From the IMG/VR virus record IMGVR_UViG_3300009094_000023, positions 1 to 53,156 of that record: a DNA stretch of 53,156 nt, one strand, 5' to 3'. A program made the position numbers and the translations under genes. Positions 38,895 to 46,284 of this stretch are shown piece after piece. Under the pieces are notes generated by a model. That model was not told where the DNA came from. It saw only the letters and a list, made by a program, of their open reading frames with translations, and searched no databases. The first letter of the stretch is position 1. Each line of letters starts with the position of its first letter. This DNA is from a virus.

Positions 38895-39255
38895 CGCAAA
38901 AGCAGCAGAAGGTAACCGTGCCACGGGTTACTCAAGGAGCTGTGCCAGCAGCCCGGAGGGCACCGGAGAACCTGGCGGAGGGTGTAGCCGTATCTCTACC
39001 AAGAGCGTGCGGTCACCGGGGGTCGCGGTCCCGGCACCCACGAACGGCGTCAACATGGTCGGCCGGGAGAATGAAGGCTCCCGGGATCGACGTGAAAGGA
39101 TGGCAGCCCACCGCTGGGTGCTGAGACACGCGGTGGTGCCGCAGGCTGGTCGAGCAGCTTGCGTGTCGTCGGAGAAGAACCCTGGGGACCATTACGCCCC
39201 GGGGGCCACACCTGCGCCGTGCAAACTACAGGAGCATGAAGAAGGGACCAGGAAC
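38895..39255 (+). other. Non-coding stretch in tRNA region
   Basis: 361 bases with no convincing gene. An 84-codon frame (38870-39124) starts inside the tRNA-like element and has no ribosome site. Hairpins present: GTAACC (38912-38917) with GGTTAC (38926-38931), and GC-rich pairs further on. A possible mini-arm GTG-CGGT-CAC occurs near 39010. Probably structured RNA or decayed tRNAs. Confidence 0.4.
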
Positions 39256-39336
39256 ATGATCCTCGATGAGGAACAGCGACTCAAGGAACTGGGTAATCCC
39301 GAGGCGTGGGCCGAGGTTCCCCGGCCCACGGAGTAA
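39256..39336 (+). CDS. Possible 26-residue acidic peptide
   Basis: ATG after AGGAAC; sequence MILDEEQRLKELGNPEAWAE then VPRPTE. Ribosome site (CCAGGA) is fair. It ends 3 bases before the 14-bp inverted repeat, so its stop could be tied to that element. Confidence 0.4.
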   Translation: MILDEEQRLKELGNPEAWAEVPRPTE

Positions 39337-39339
39337 GAC

Positions 39340-39416
39340 GTAACGCTGGCGGCCATGGTACCCGGGGAGATCCCGGGGCGCCCTCGAATAGGTCACGAAA
39401 CAGCCGCCAGCGTTAC
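39340..39416. ncRNA. Structured element closed by a 14-bp perfect stem
   Basis: GTAACGCTGGCGGC (39340-39353) is the exact inverse of 39403-39416, with 49 bases between. Inside, CCCGGG-GAGAT-CCCGGG makes a second 6-bp stem, leaving CTCGAATAGG and CACGAAA as unpaired stretches. No T run. It sits between a small ORF and tRNA-Asn. Either a non-coding RNA or a DNA cruciform. Confidence 0.6.
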
Positions 39417-39420
39417 CCGT

Positions 39421-39491
39421 TCCGAGATCGTCCAACGGCAGGACACCGAGTTGTTACCTCGGGAATCGGGGTTCGAATCCCTGTCTCGGAG
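39421..39491 (+). tRNA. tRNA-Asn (GTT)
   Basis: 71 nt. Acceptor TCCGAGA/TCTCGGA, D arm GTCC-AACGGCA-GGAC, anticodon arm CCGAG-TTGTTAC-CTCGG with GTT, variable GAATC, T arm CGGGG-TTCGAAT-CCCTG (one G-T). Discriminator G as in bacterial tRNA-Asn. The most normal tRNA of the set. Confidence 0.9.
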
Positions 39492-39495
39492 CCCA

Positions 39496-39591
39496 GGGCC
39501 CGTAGCTTAAGCGGAACCGTGGGAAACGTACGCCCGGCCGGTTCCCGGGAAAGAGCGCCGGAGGGTGCGGGTTCGAATCCCGCCGGGTCCA
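39496..39591 (+). tRNA. Oversize tRNA-like element (96 nt)
   Basis: Acceptor GGGCCCG/CGGGTCC (one G-T), T arm GCGGG-TTCGAAT-CCCGC, variable AGGGT. The stem just before the variable loop, CCGGC/GCCGG, encloses 18 bases (with TTCCCGGGAA inside) instead of a 7-base anticodon loop, and the D region is about 12 bases too long. Spacing 3' of the stem is exactly canonical. Confidence 0.5.
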
Positions 39592-39599
39592 CGCAACAA

Positions 39600-39682
39600 G
39601 GTGATGTCGTCCAGCGGCCTAGGACCCAGGGGGAGCTTCGGGCTCACACTCCGAGACGCCGGTTCGAATCCGGCCGTCACCA
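39600..39682 (+). tRNA. tRNA-Glu-like element with abnormal anticodon arm
   Basis: 83 nt. Acceptor GGTGATG/CGTCACC (one T-G), D arm GTCC-AGCGGCCTA-GGAC (as in bacterial tRNA-Glu), T arm GCCGG-TTCGAAT-CCGGC. Between D and T arms there are about 32 bases with GAGC-TTCGG-GCTC as a strong internal hairpin, so the anticodon arm cannot be drawn normally; CTC (Glu) could lie in GCTCACACT. Confidence 0.45.
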
Positions 39683-39699
39683 CGTAACAGGAGGATGCG

Positions 39700-39855
39700 A
39701 TGAAGTGTGTCAACGGGCACGACTGGGAGGACTGCAGCTGCCCCAAGACCGAGGAGTTCCGCGCAGCTCAGGACCGCTGGACACTGCAGGTTACCTTGGT
39801 GGCGGTGACGGTGGCCGTGTGTGCCGGGTTGCTGGTGGCAGCGATGCTGCATTGA
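39700..39855 (+). CDS. Small Cys-motif membrane protein (51 residues)
   Basis: ATG 39700 after AGGAGG. N-terminal MKCVNGHDWEDCSCPKTEEF has a Cys/His cluster that may bind zinc; residues 29-50 form one membrane span (LQVTLVAVTVAVCAGLLVAA). Likely tail-anchored with a metal-binding head in the cytoplasm. First gene of the membrane-protein group after the RNA region. Confidence 0.7.
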   Translation: MKCVNGHDWEDCSCPKTEEFRAAQDRWTLQVTLVAVTVAVCAGLLVAAMLH

Positions 39856-39871
39856 GGGAGAAGGAGGAGTA

Positions 39872-40285
39872 GTGAAGGAGTTCCTGAAAGTCGGCGGCAC
39901 CATCCTGGGTGCCGTGCTCGGCGTGGCCCTGCTGGGCTGGGGTATCTACGCCGTCAAGGTGGCTATGTCGCCGGTGAAGGGTGCTGGGGACACGGTGATC
40001 CAGAACAACAGCGTCCGCAACCGCACCCAGGCGCAGGAGCGGATGCAGGAGATGTACGCGGCGGTGGAGCGTAATGTCCGCAACGTCCAGGTGGCTACGG
40101 CCGCCGCGAAGCAGCACCCCAACGACCGGATCCTGGGCACCAACGCGGACGGGGCGCTGCAGATCTGCTTCGCTGCCGTGGCGGACTACAACGCAGAGAC
40201 CGGGAAGATCCTCACCCGCGACTGGGTGTCGGACAAACTTCCCCTGACCATCGACGATTCGATCTGTGAGGCGGCAGCGAAGTGA
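39872..40285 (+). CDS. Membrane-anchored protein
   Basis: 137 residues from GTG 39872 (ribosome site AAGGAGGA). One N-terminal membrane span (ILGAVLGVALLGWGIYAVKV) and a soluble C-terminal domain with two Cys. Overlaps the next gene by 4 bp. May be exported to the outer face. No family recognised. Confidence 0.7.
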   Translation: MKEFLKVGGTILGAVLGVALLGWGIYAVKVAMSPVKGAGDTVIQNNSVRNRTQAQERMQEMYAAVERNVRNVQVATAAAKQHPNDRILGTNADGALQICFAAVADYNAETGKILTRDWVSDKLPLTIDDSICEAAAK

Positions 40286-40791
40286 AGAAGAAGTACCTGG
40301 TGGTCCCGATCGCCGGGATCCTGGCGTTCCTGCTCCTGACTGCGGAGTCCTGTAACTCCACCAAGCGGACGAAGGGGGACGAGGCTCGGGCAAACAAGCA
40401 GGCGACGGTGATCCTGTGCGGCGAGAAGAATGAGAGCACGGAATGCCGCAACCTTCAGAAGAAGAAGGACCGGGACAACGACCCCAACCGGATTACCTAC
40501 GTCTACCTGCTGTCGTGGACCGGCGAGTTCATCGGCTACTACACGGCCAAGGGCAAAGTGTCGAGCAACCAGAGCCAGATGGCGCCCTCCGACGCCGGGG
40601 TGCGCATCTGCAACTGGAACTCCTCCGACTGCTACGCCCTCGGCGAGGCGCCGGGTGACGACGGCTCGTTCGGTCCGAACGAGGACGGCATCTTCTTCTT
40701 CACGACCGACGACACGAAGATCACCTGGAACGGTCTGTACCAGCAGTCCGACAAGCCCCTGAACATCAAGGCCCCGCTGCTGTACAACTAG
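40282..40791 (+). CDS. Exported/lipoprotein-like protein
   Basis: 169 residues from GTG 40282. Signal peptide MKKKYLVVPIAGILAFLLLT with a Cys five residues later; the sequence AESC is a weak lipobox. Mature part is beta-rich with Cys pairs (VILCGEKNESTECRN, ICNWNSSDC). Phage lipoproteins often block superinfection; inference from location and signal only. Terminator follows. Confidence 0.7.
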   Translation: MKKKYLVVPIAGILAFLLLTAESCNSTKRTKGDEARANKQATVILCGEKNESTECRNLQKKKDRDNDPNRITYVYLLSWTGEFIGYYTAKGKVSSNQSQMAPSDAGVRICNWNSSDCYALGEAPGDDGSFGPNEDGIFFFTTDDTKITWNGLYQQSDKPLNIKAPLLYN

Positions 40792-40805
40792 CCCCGCCCC
40801 GCTCC

Positions 40806-40845
40806 ATCCCACCAGGGTTCGACCGTACCTGGTGGGATCTTTGTA
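40806..40845 (+). terminator. Rho-independent terminator
   Basis: ATCCCACCAGG (40806-40816) pairs with CCTGGTGGGAT (40828-40838), 11 perfect pairs, 11-base loop, then CTTTGT. Its stem is nearly the same as the next terminator at 42229. Confidence 0.85.
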
Positions 40846-40893
40846 TGTTATCGTGTCCTGGTGTCTGGTTCCGTACGAGAAGCGAGATGATCA

Positions 40894-41955
40894 ATGAACA
40901 AGAGCTCCGAGAACAAGATCAACCACGTCATTATCGAGCTGGACTCCAGTGGTTCCATGAGGGGCCTGGAGAAAGCCGTTATCGAGGTGGCCGACCGGCT
41001 CATCCGTGACCTGGCTGCCCAGTCCAAGCAGTTCGACCAGGAAACCCGGATCACGATCTACAGCTTCGACACGGTCACGAAGTGCCTGATCTGGGACATG
41101 GACGCGCTCCGGGTACCGTCGATCGCCAGCCTGTATAGGGTCAATCCCCACGGCATGACGGCCCTGATCGACGCGACGCTGATCGCGATCGCGGAAATGC
41201 AGCAAGTCACTCAGATCCATGGCGACCACAGCTTCCTGTTGTACAACCTCACTGACGGCGTGGAGAACAAGAGCCACTATCGCGCGGACGTACTGAACCG
41301 GAAGATCGCGGGACTACCGGACAACTGGACTCTGGGGGCCCTGGTCCCCGACTTCCAGGGCGTCGCCAGCGCCAAGGCGTTCGGGTTCCCGCCAGGCAAC
41401 GTGATGACCTGGGACGCCACGTCGGCCCGCGGCGTGGAGGAGGTTGGGGTCGCGATGGCTTCGTCCACGCAGACCTTCATGGCGACCCGGGCCACCACCG
41501 GCGCCCGGTCCACGACGAACCTGTTCGGCGGCTCGGCCACGGTGAACGCGGCGACGGTGGCCGCCGCGAAGCTGGCGCCGGTGAATCCGAAGACCTACCA
41601 GATGATCCCGGTGATCCCGACGGACGCGGTCAAGAACGACAAGGGGCACATCGAGATCGCGCCTTACGTCCGTTCGGTGAACAACGGGCTCTACCGGGCG
41701 GGTAGCGTCTACTACCCTGTCGTCCAGGGGATCCACCGCAACCCGCGGATCGACCCGCAGAAAGAGATCGCGATCTGGCACAAGAAGGACCGCATGCTCT
41801 ACATGGGTCCCGGCATCCGTACGATGCTCGGCATCAAGGAGAACGCCACGGTCACCGTGAAGCCGGACACCAACGAGGACTACATCGTCTACGTGCAGTC
41901 GACGAGTCCGAACCGGTACCTGACCCCGCACAGCGAGATCCTGATGTTCAAGTAG
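40894..41955 (+). CDS. VWA-domain protein
   Basis: 353 residues. N-terminal von Willebrand A domain with the metal-binding DSSGSM motif (about residues 17-22), then a T in GMTALIDA and a D in NLTDGVEN as further MIDAS residues. The C-terminal 100 residues (RAGSVYYPVVQGIHRN, DRMLYMGPGIRTMLGI, PNRYLTPHSEIL) are not recognised. VWA proteins bind partner proteins in assembly or stress systems; tellurite-type and phage copies exist. Own transcript, bounded by two terminators. Confidence 0.85.
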   Translation: MNKSSENKINHVIIELDSSGSMRGLEKAVIEVADRLIRDLAAQSKQFDQETRITIYSFDTVTKCLIWDMDALRVPSIASLYRVNPHGMTALIDATLIAIAEMQQVTQIHGDHSFLLYNLTDGVENKSHYRADVLNRKIAGLPDNWTLGALVPDFQGVASAKAFGFPPGNVMTWDATSARGVEEVGVAMASSTQTFMATRATTGARSTTNLFGGSATVNAATVAAAKLAPVNPKTYQMIPVIPTDAVKNDKGHIEIAPYVRSVNNGLYRAGSVYYPVVQGIHRNPRIDPQKEIAIWHKKDRMLYMGPGIRTMLGIKENATVTVKPDTNEDYIVYVQSTSPNRYLTPHSEILMFK

Positions 41956-41963
41956 GAGTAGAA

Positions 41964-42224
41964 GTGCGGATCACCAGCTACCAGCGGCGACTGAACTCAG
42001 GACTGAAGGCGCAGCAGCGTCACGCGGTACCGGAGGTCACCGACGGACCGTTCCAGTGGTGGTCGGTACAGCCCTATTCACCTCGAATGCTGGCCGCGCA
42101 GCGACGCAGGGAACGGCGGCATATGCGCCTGGTGGCACGAGGGAAGCGTTCGCCGGGTAAGCCGTGCATTGCGGTGCCGTGCCCTGAGTTCCAGGACGTC
42201 GAAATATACGTGTTCAAGTACTAG
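41964..42224 (+). CDS. Small basic protein
   Basis: 86 residues from GTG 41964, nine bases after the VWA stop. Arg-rich (QRRRERRHMRLVARGKRSPG) and short of acidic residues until the end (DVEIYVFKY). Could bind nucleic acid. Terminator follows directly. Confidence 0.65.
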   Translation: MRITSYQRRLNSGLKAQQRHAVPEVTDGPFQWWSVQPYSPRMLAAQRRRERRHMRLVARGKRSPGKPCIAVPCPEFQDVEIYVFKY

Positions 42225-42228
42225 TACC

Positions 42229-42266
42229 AGCCCCACCAGGGTCCGTCTGCACCTGGTGGGGTTTTT
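42229..42266 (+). terminator. Rho-independent terminator
   Basis: CCCCACCAGG (42231-42240) pairs with CCTGGTGGGG (42252-42261), 11-base loop, then TTTTT (42262-42266). Strong and of the same design as the terminator at 40806. Confidence 0.9.
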
Positions 42267-42269
42267 CTG

Positions 42270-42278
42270 TGCTAGAGT
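42270..42278 (+). promoter_or_regulatory. Extended -10 promoter
   Basis: TGC-TAGAGT (42270-42278) is an extended -10 box, ending 7 bases before GTG 42286, so the mRNA would be leaderless. No good -35 box is seen; the terminator stem occupies that place. Confidence 0.5.
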
Positions 42279-42285
42279 CACGTTT

Positions 42286-42519
42286 GTGACCGAAGCTGTC
42301 GAGACGAATGAGCCGCGGTACACCCTGGAGGAAGCCCGCAAGCTCCTGCATGACCAGTTGTGCGTGTACGGCAACTACACCCTGTTCTCCGTGCCGGGCC
42401 TGCCACTGGCGTCCAGCTACCTGAAGTGCCTGCAGTGCGGTTCCTTGTGGCTGATGAGCCGCGTCGAGGAGCTGCCACACCCGGAGCAGACCTATGCCGT
42501 CCGATCACTCCGCTTTTGA
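42286..42519 (+). CDS. Small CxxC protein
   Basis: 77 residues from GTG 42286. Helical start (YTLEEARKLLHDQLCVYGNY) and a single CLQC metal-type pair later. Overlaps the next gene by 26 bp in another frame. Not recognised. Confidence 0.6.
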   Translation: MTEAVETNEPRYTLEEARKLLHDQLCVYGNYTLFSVPGLPLASSYLKCLQCGSLWLMSRVEELPHPEQTYAVRSLRF

Positions 42520-42748
42520 TCCCGAGCTAGCCGCCCTGATGCCGGAGCCGTTCCTGACGGTGCGTCCGGGGGACCAGGTGACGCTGTTCGTGCCGCTACT
42601 GGATCGTACTTACGCCATGGACCCGGCAATGCACCTTCAGAAAGCCCTGAACGCCTGGACACCTGGCGTGACGTGGGCGATCGTCGAGGGGACCGGGGTC
42701 ACCGGGGTCATTCACGTGGCCCGGGAGGATCGAACTCCCCGTTCTTGA
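42494..42748 (+). CDS. Hypothetical protein
   Basis: 84 residues; beta-rich middle (FLTVRPGDQVTLFVP) and a hydrophobic C-terminal half (TPGVTWAIVEGTGVTGVIHV). Converges with the second DUF397 gene, overlapping its end by 41 bp. Confidence 0.6.
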   Translation: MPSDHSAFDPELAALMPEPFLTVRPGDQVTLFVPLLDRTYAMDPAMHLQKALNAWTPGVTWAIVEGTGVTGVIHVAREDRTPRS

Positions 42749-42899
42749 CCCCCGCGATGAAGGCGTCCCACTCCGGCCGGGCCAGGATCACTGATCCTTG
42801 TCCCCGTTCGCTGCTGCGGACCCAGACCGCTTCACGCTGGAAGCTGACTTCCACGCAGGCGGTGGCTTCGCAGAAGCTGCTGCGGACCCATTCGATCAT
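42708..42899 (-). CDS. Second DUF397 protein
   Basis: 63 residues. EWVRSSFCEATACVEV, VWVRSSERGQGSVILARPEW and a C-terminal GEFDP follow the DUF397 pattern, and it resembles the copy at 37905. ATG overlaps the upstream dCTP deaminase-like stop by 4 bp. Its last 41 bp overlap the convergent gene. Two copies in one phage, each in a different transcript, is notable. Confidence 0.85.
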   Translation of the reverse strand: MIEWVRSSFCEATACVEVSFQREAVWVRSSERGQGSVILARPEWDAFIAGVKNGEFDPPGPRE

Positions 42900-43375
42900 G
42901 GCTTCTCCAGGTAGCTGCGTGTGGTGCCGGTCTGGTGCTGGTAGTGGCTGCCCAGTTCCGGGTGCCCGTAGGGGCGCAGGACCACACCCTGCACCCACTG
43001 AAACACCAGCTGGCAGATGGGGATCCCGGCATCCAGGGTGAGTCGGTTCGGTCCCAGGTTCTTCAGCTCCAGGGTGATCTGGCCGGAGAAGCCGGGGTCC
43101 ACGAACCCGGCTGTCGTGTGCACAAGGAGTCCCAGCCGTGCCCAGGAAGATTTCCCGTTGACCTGGGCCACCAGATGATCCGGGATGGTTACCGTCTCCA
43201 GGGTGTGCCCGAGCTGGAAGCTGGGGAGAGCGCCCCCTTCGGATGATAGGACCCTGGTCTCGGCGAGCCGCAGCTCCAGGGAGGCTGGTTGGAACGCCTG
43301 GTCCGGCGGCGTCGGGTCCACCTGCAGCGAGCCGGTTTCCAGGTGCCACCGGATCGAGTTGTCACTGAGGATCAT
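42896..43375 (-). CDS. dCTP deaminase-like protein
   Basis: 159 residues. GKSSWARLGLLVHTTAGFVD with DPGFSGQITLELKN is the Dcd/DUT trimer motif: Arg and Ser of the first block and the Glu after IT-L are the substrate-site residues in the E. coli enzyme. Makes dUMP precursors for dTMP synthesis or limits dUTP. It sits with primase, so DNA-synthesis supply is likely. The frame is a little shorter than host enzymes. Confidence 0.85.
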   Translation of the reverse strand: MILSDNSIRWHLETGSLQVDPTPPDQAFQPASLELRLAETRVLSSEGGALPSFQLGHTLETVTIPDHLVAQVNGKSSWARLGLLVHTTAGFVDPGFSGQITLELKNLGPNRLTLDAGIPICQLVFQWVQGVVLRPYGHPELGSHYQHQTGTTRSYLEKP

Positions 43376-45996
43376 GAGGTTCCTCCACCCATCGCTCCTA
43401 TCAACCAGTTACTACCGGTCCACTTCCATCCCGGCACCCAGGTCACGCTGTTACTGCGCGGCAGTGCTGCCAGCCCGAGCCGACTTCGCAACCGGGCCTG
43501 GAACCGGCGGGGACCGACAACGGATTTGATCTTGTTCTCATCGCACCAGTGGTTGTAGGCCCGATACAGGATCTTGGCGTCGATCTTGGACTCGGAATCC
43601 TCGCCCAGCGTACCCAGCTCCAAGTTCTCATCCCAGAACTGCGACACCGGATCCACCTCGCGGCGGTAAGCTTCCGCACTCTCGGCCACCTGCTCCGGCT
43701 CGGCCAGGCCGCCCAGCTCCTGGAACTCCTTCAAGCCTTCCAGGGCCCAGTTCAGGATCCCCGGCGCCTCCTCCGCGAAGAGCAGGGCCGCATAGTCGGG
43801 CACCTCCTTCAAGGTGCCTTCGCCGCCCTTGGCCGAGAACTGGGTCGGGAAGTGAGCCAGCTTCACCCGGTCCCAGACGGCCGTATCGTCCGGCGACAAC
43901 ATCGGCTTGTTGTTGGTGACGATCCAGACGACACACTGGGGCTTCCAGTTCTCGTCCTTGCGGTACAAGGCCCGCGTGGACACCGAGTCGGTGCCGGTGA
44001 ACCTCTTCAGCGCGGTCTCGTCGAGCACGGCGTCCTCGTCGGTCTCCGAGATCGAGACGAACCTCTTGCCCTTGAGGCTGTGCTGCCCCGGGGTGGCCGC
44101 GTCGCCGCGCTTGTCCACCTTGTGGAACGTCCCCGCCATCGCGGTGTACCCGTAGTCCCCGAACAGGGCCTGCATCAGCTCGATGAACTGGGACTTGCCG
44201 GTACGCTTCAATCCCCACAGGATCATCATGGCCCGCTGGTTTGGCTTGCCGGTCAAGCTGTAGCCGACGGCCCGCTGCAGGAACCTGCGCATCTGCGGGT
44301 CCGGGACCACGGTCTCCATGAATTCCCGGAACTTGGGCGCCTGGGCGTCGGGGTCGTAATGCGTACCGAACATGTTGGTGAACATCATCGACCGCTGATG
44401 GGGGCCCAGCTCCATGGTCTTCAGGTCGAAGATCCCGTTGGGCAGGTTCAGGTAACCCAGGGTCTGGTCGAACTGCTCCGGGGTGGCGATCATGTCGGTT
44501 CGCTTGGCGAACTGGGACAAGGTACCGTTCATGACCCCGTTCATCTGGGACGTCTGGAACCACTTGTACAGGGACTTCGCAGCCTTCAGGTCGTCGCCTT
44601 CCGGCTGGGCCGCCAGCAACTGATCGGCCTCGTCCTTGATCGCATAGGTCATCTGGACGTTGGCGTCATTGACGCGGCCTTCCCCGTGATCCTCGCGCCA
44701 CCTGGCACCGTCCCAGGCCATCCAGTGCGGATCGCCTTTCACGGGCACGAACCGGAAGTCCCTGCCGAACATGTCGGCCATACGTTCCGCGTTGCCCACC
44801 GAAGTCTGACAGTATCCCCGGCGCCGTGGTGGCGCCGTGGTCCCCTGGGTCCCGGCATCGAAGGCGGCCTTCACCTCGGCGACCGGCTCATCGGGTTCGT
44901 GGCCGGAAAACGTCGGCACGAAGTTGCCGAACTCCTGCCGCCGCATCGGCATCGGCTCGCCGTACCCCTGAGCGGCCAGGGCCTTGGTCGAGGCCCGGTA
45001 GTCCCCGTTGTATTCCAGCTCCGTGAAGGCCGCGAACTTGCTGATGGGCTCCTCGGTGGGGAACACGGTGGCCGAGGACCAGACGTAGAGCCGGTCGTTG
45101 CCGTCGGCGTTCGTGGAGGCCGAGTGGCCGTCTCGCCGGTCCTTGCCGGGACGGACCCAGAAGACCTCCTGGCCCACCTGGTGACTGACCTCCCAGCCGT
45201 GGGCGCCGATGATGTCGGTCCAGCGGGCTCGGATGTTGTAGTCGTCGCCGACCCGCAGCGCCGAACCTACCATGGGAACTTGTGGCTTGGGGGCCGGGAT
45301 GGGGGCGCTCTCCCGCGGTCTCGGTACGTCGAAGGCACCCAGTGCGGCGACGAGAGCTTCCCGCTGCTCCCAGGTGATCGTCGGGACCTGGCCGTACTCG
45401 GAGAGATGGCCCCGGGTCCATGGGTTGCCGGTCGGGTGCACGGATCCCTGGGACGGGGCGACAACGACATATCCGCCTTCGCCGCGGGTCTCGATCAGGG
45501 TCTCCATGATGACAGCCCGCGGGGACCTGGCGATCACCTCGCGGTCCTTGCCGGTGTAGTGCGCGGGGTCCTTGGGCCGGGAGGCGATCTTCGTGTTGCC
45601 GGGGACCGGATGGTCGGCGATGCGGTACAGCAGGTGCAGGCCGCCGGACGGGGTCCACTCGGAGTAGCCGTCGAGCAGGGACTCCCACAGTTCCAGCAGG
45701 CCCAGGTCCTGCAGGTTCATCTCGATGTCCTGCATGAACCCGGAGTCGTTGGCGACCCGGCCCTCCAGCTCCAGCATCTCCAGGTTCCCGGATATCTGGC
45801 CGCAGAGGACGCCGACACCGGACTGGGTGTAGCGGTCGTACCATTCGGACATCTGGGCACTACTGGGACGTTCGGACTGGTACGCCTTCCATTCGGCCAG
45901 AGGGGCCTTTGTGCCATCCTGCTTCGGCGGGATCACGCAGAATCCGGCTGCGTACCAGGCCAAAGCGGCTGCGCGAACTTCCGGGTGGGTTTTCAC
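43372..45996 (-). CDS. Bifunctional primase-polymerase/D5-type helicase
   Basis: 874 residues from GTG 45996. N-terminal PrimPol region (about 1-230: FCVIPPKQDGTKAPLAEW, SGGLHLLYRI) and C-terminal D5/SF3-type helicase: LKRTGKSQ Walker A near residue 595, VSISETDED as Walker B-like, VTNNKPML. C-terminal PriCT-type domain probable. Single replication enzyme of the phage; no DNA polymerase gene seen, so host enzyme likely extends. Confidence 0.9.
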   Translation of the reverse strand: MKTHPEVRAAALAWYAAGFCVIPPKQDGTKAPLAEWKAYQSERPSSAQMSEWYDRYTQSGVGVLCGQISGNLEMLELEGRVANDSGFMQDIEMNLQDLGLLELWESLLDGYSEWTPSGGLHLLYRIADHPVPGNTKIASRPKDPAHYTGKDREVIARSPRAVIMETLIETRGEGGYVVVAPSQGSVHPTGNPWTRGHLSEYGQVPTITWEQREALVAALGAFDVPRPRESAPIPAPKPQVPMVGSALRVGDDYNIRARWTDIIGAHGWEVSHQVGQEVFWVRPGKDRRDGHSASTNADGNDRLYVWSSATVFPTEEPISKFAAFTELEYNGDYRASTKALAAQGYGEPMPMRRQEFGNFVPTFSGHEPDEPVAEVKAAFDAGTQGTTAPPRRRGYCQTSVGNAERMADMFGRDFRFVPVKGDPHWMAWDGARWREDHGEGRVNDANVQMTYAIKDEADQLLAAQPEGDDLKAAKSLYKWFQTSQMNGVMNGTLSQFAKRTDMIATPEQFDQTLGYLNLPNGIFDLKTMELGPHQRSMMFTNMFGTHYDPDAQAPKFREFMETVVPDPQMRRFLQRAVGYSLTGKPNQRAMMILWGLKRTGKSQFIELMQALFGDYGYTAMAGTFHKVDKRGDAATPGQHSLKGKRFVSISETDEDAVLDETALKRFTGTDSVSTRALYRKDENWKPQCVVWIVTNNKPMLSPDDTAVWDRVKLAHFPTQFSAKGGEGTLKEVPDYAALLFAEEAPGILNWALEGLKEFQELGGLAEPEQVAESAEAYRREVDPVSQFWDENLELGTLGEDSESKIDAKILYRAYNHWCDENKIKSVVGPRRFQARLRSRLGLAALPRSNSVTWVPGWKWTGSNWLIGAMGGGTS

Positions 45997-46284
45997 CGGG
46001 GCCGCCCCGTCACGATCGATTTGTGCGACATGACTTGATGTTCTAGTCTCATTCAGAGTCCTCTCTGTCTTCTTACAACAGGGAGAAGGACTTCATGGGT
46101 CCGGTGGTTCGGCAAAAACCCCGGGCCCAAACTTCCATCTCGGGCGGTTACACCACCTTAGCCCCCCGCGATCCCTGGCGCCAGCGCGACCCCCGCGGTA
46201 CGCTGAAACCACTTCTTCTCGCACTTCCTCCCATACGAAGGCCACCCGGCACTTGTCGCCAGGTGGCCTTCGTGCTGGTCAGGA
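45997..46284. other. Intergenic region upstream of the primase-helicase
   Basis: 288 bases without a gene except the hairpin at 46235. The primase GTG has a weak upstream site, and a possible -10 (TAGAAC) occurs on the minus strand around 46045-46050, but no clear -35 is found. A rightward frame starting at 46095 is the antisense of the 46285 gene. Confidence 0.4.
46235..46273. other. 12-bp perfect hairpin between replication genes
   Basis: ACGAAGGCCACC (46235-46246) pairs with GGTGGCCTTCGT (46262-46273), 15-base loop. It lies 12 bases past the stop of the 46285 gene. No T run follows on either strand, so a factor-independent terminator is not shown; it may protect the mRNA end or slow polymerase. 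Confidence 0.6.

Noticed and set aside
38870-39124. 84-codon frame in the tRNA region
   Set aside because: It begins inside the tRNA-like element and has no ribosome site.
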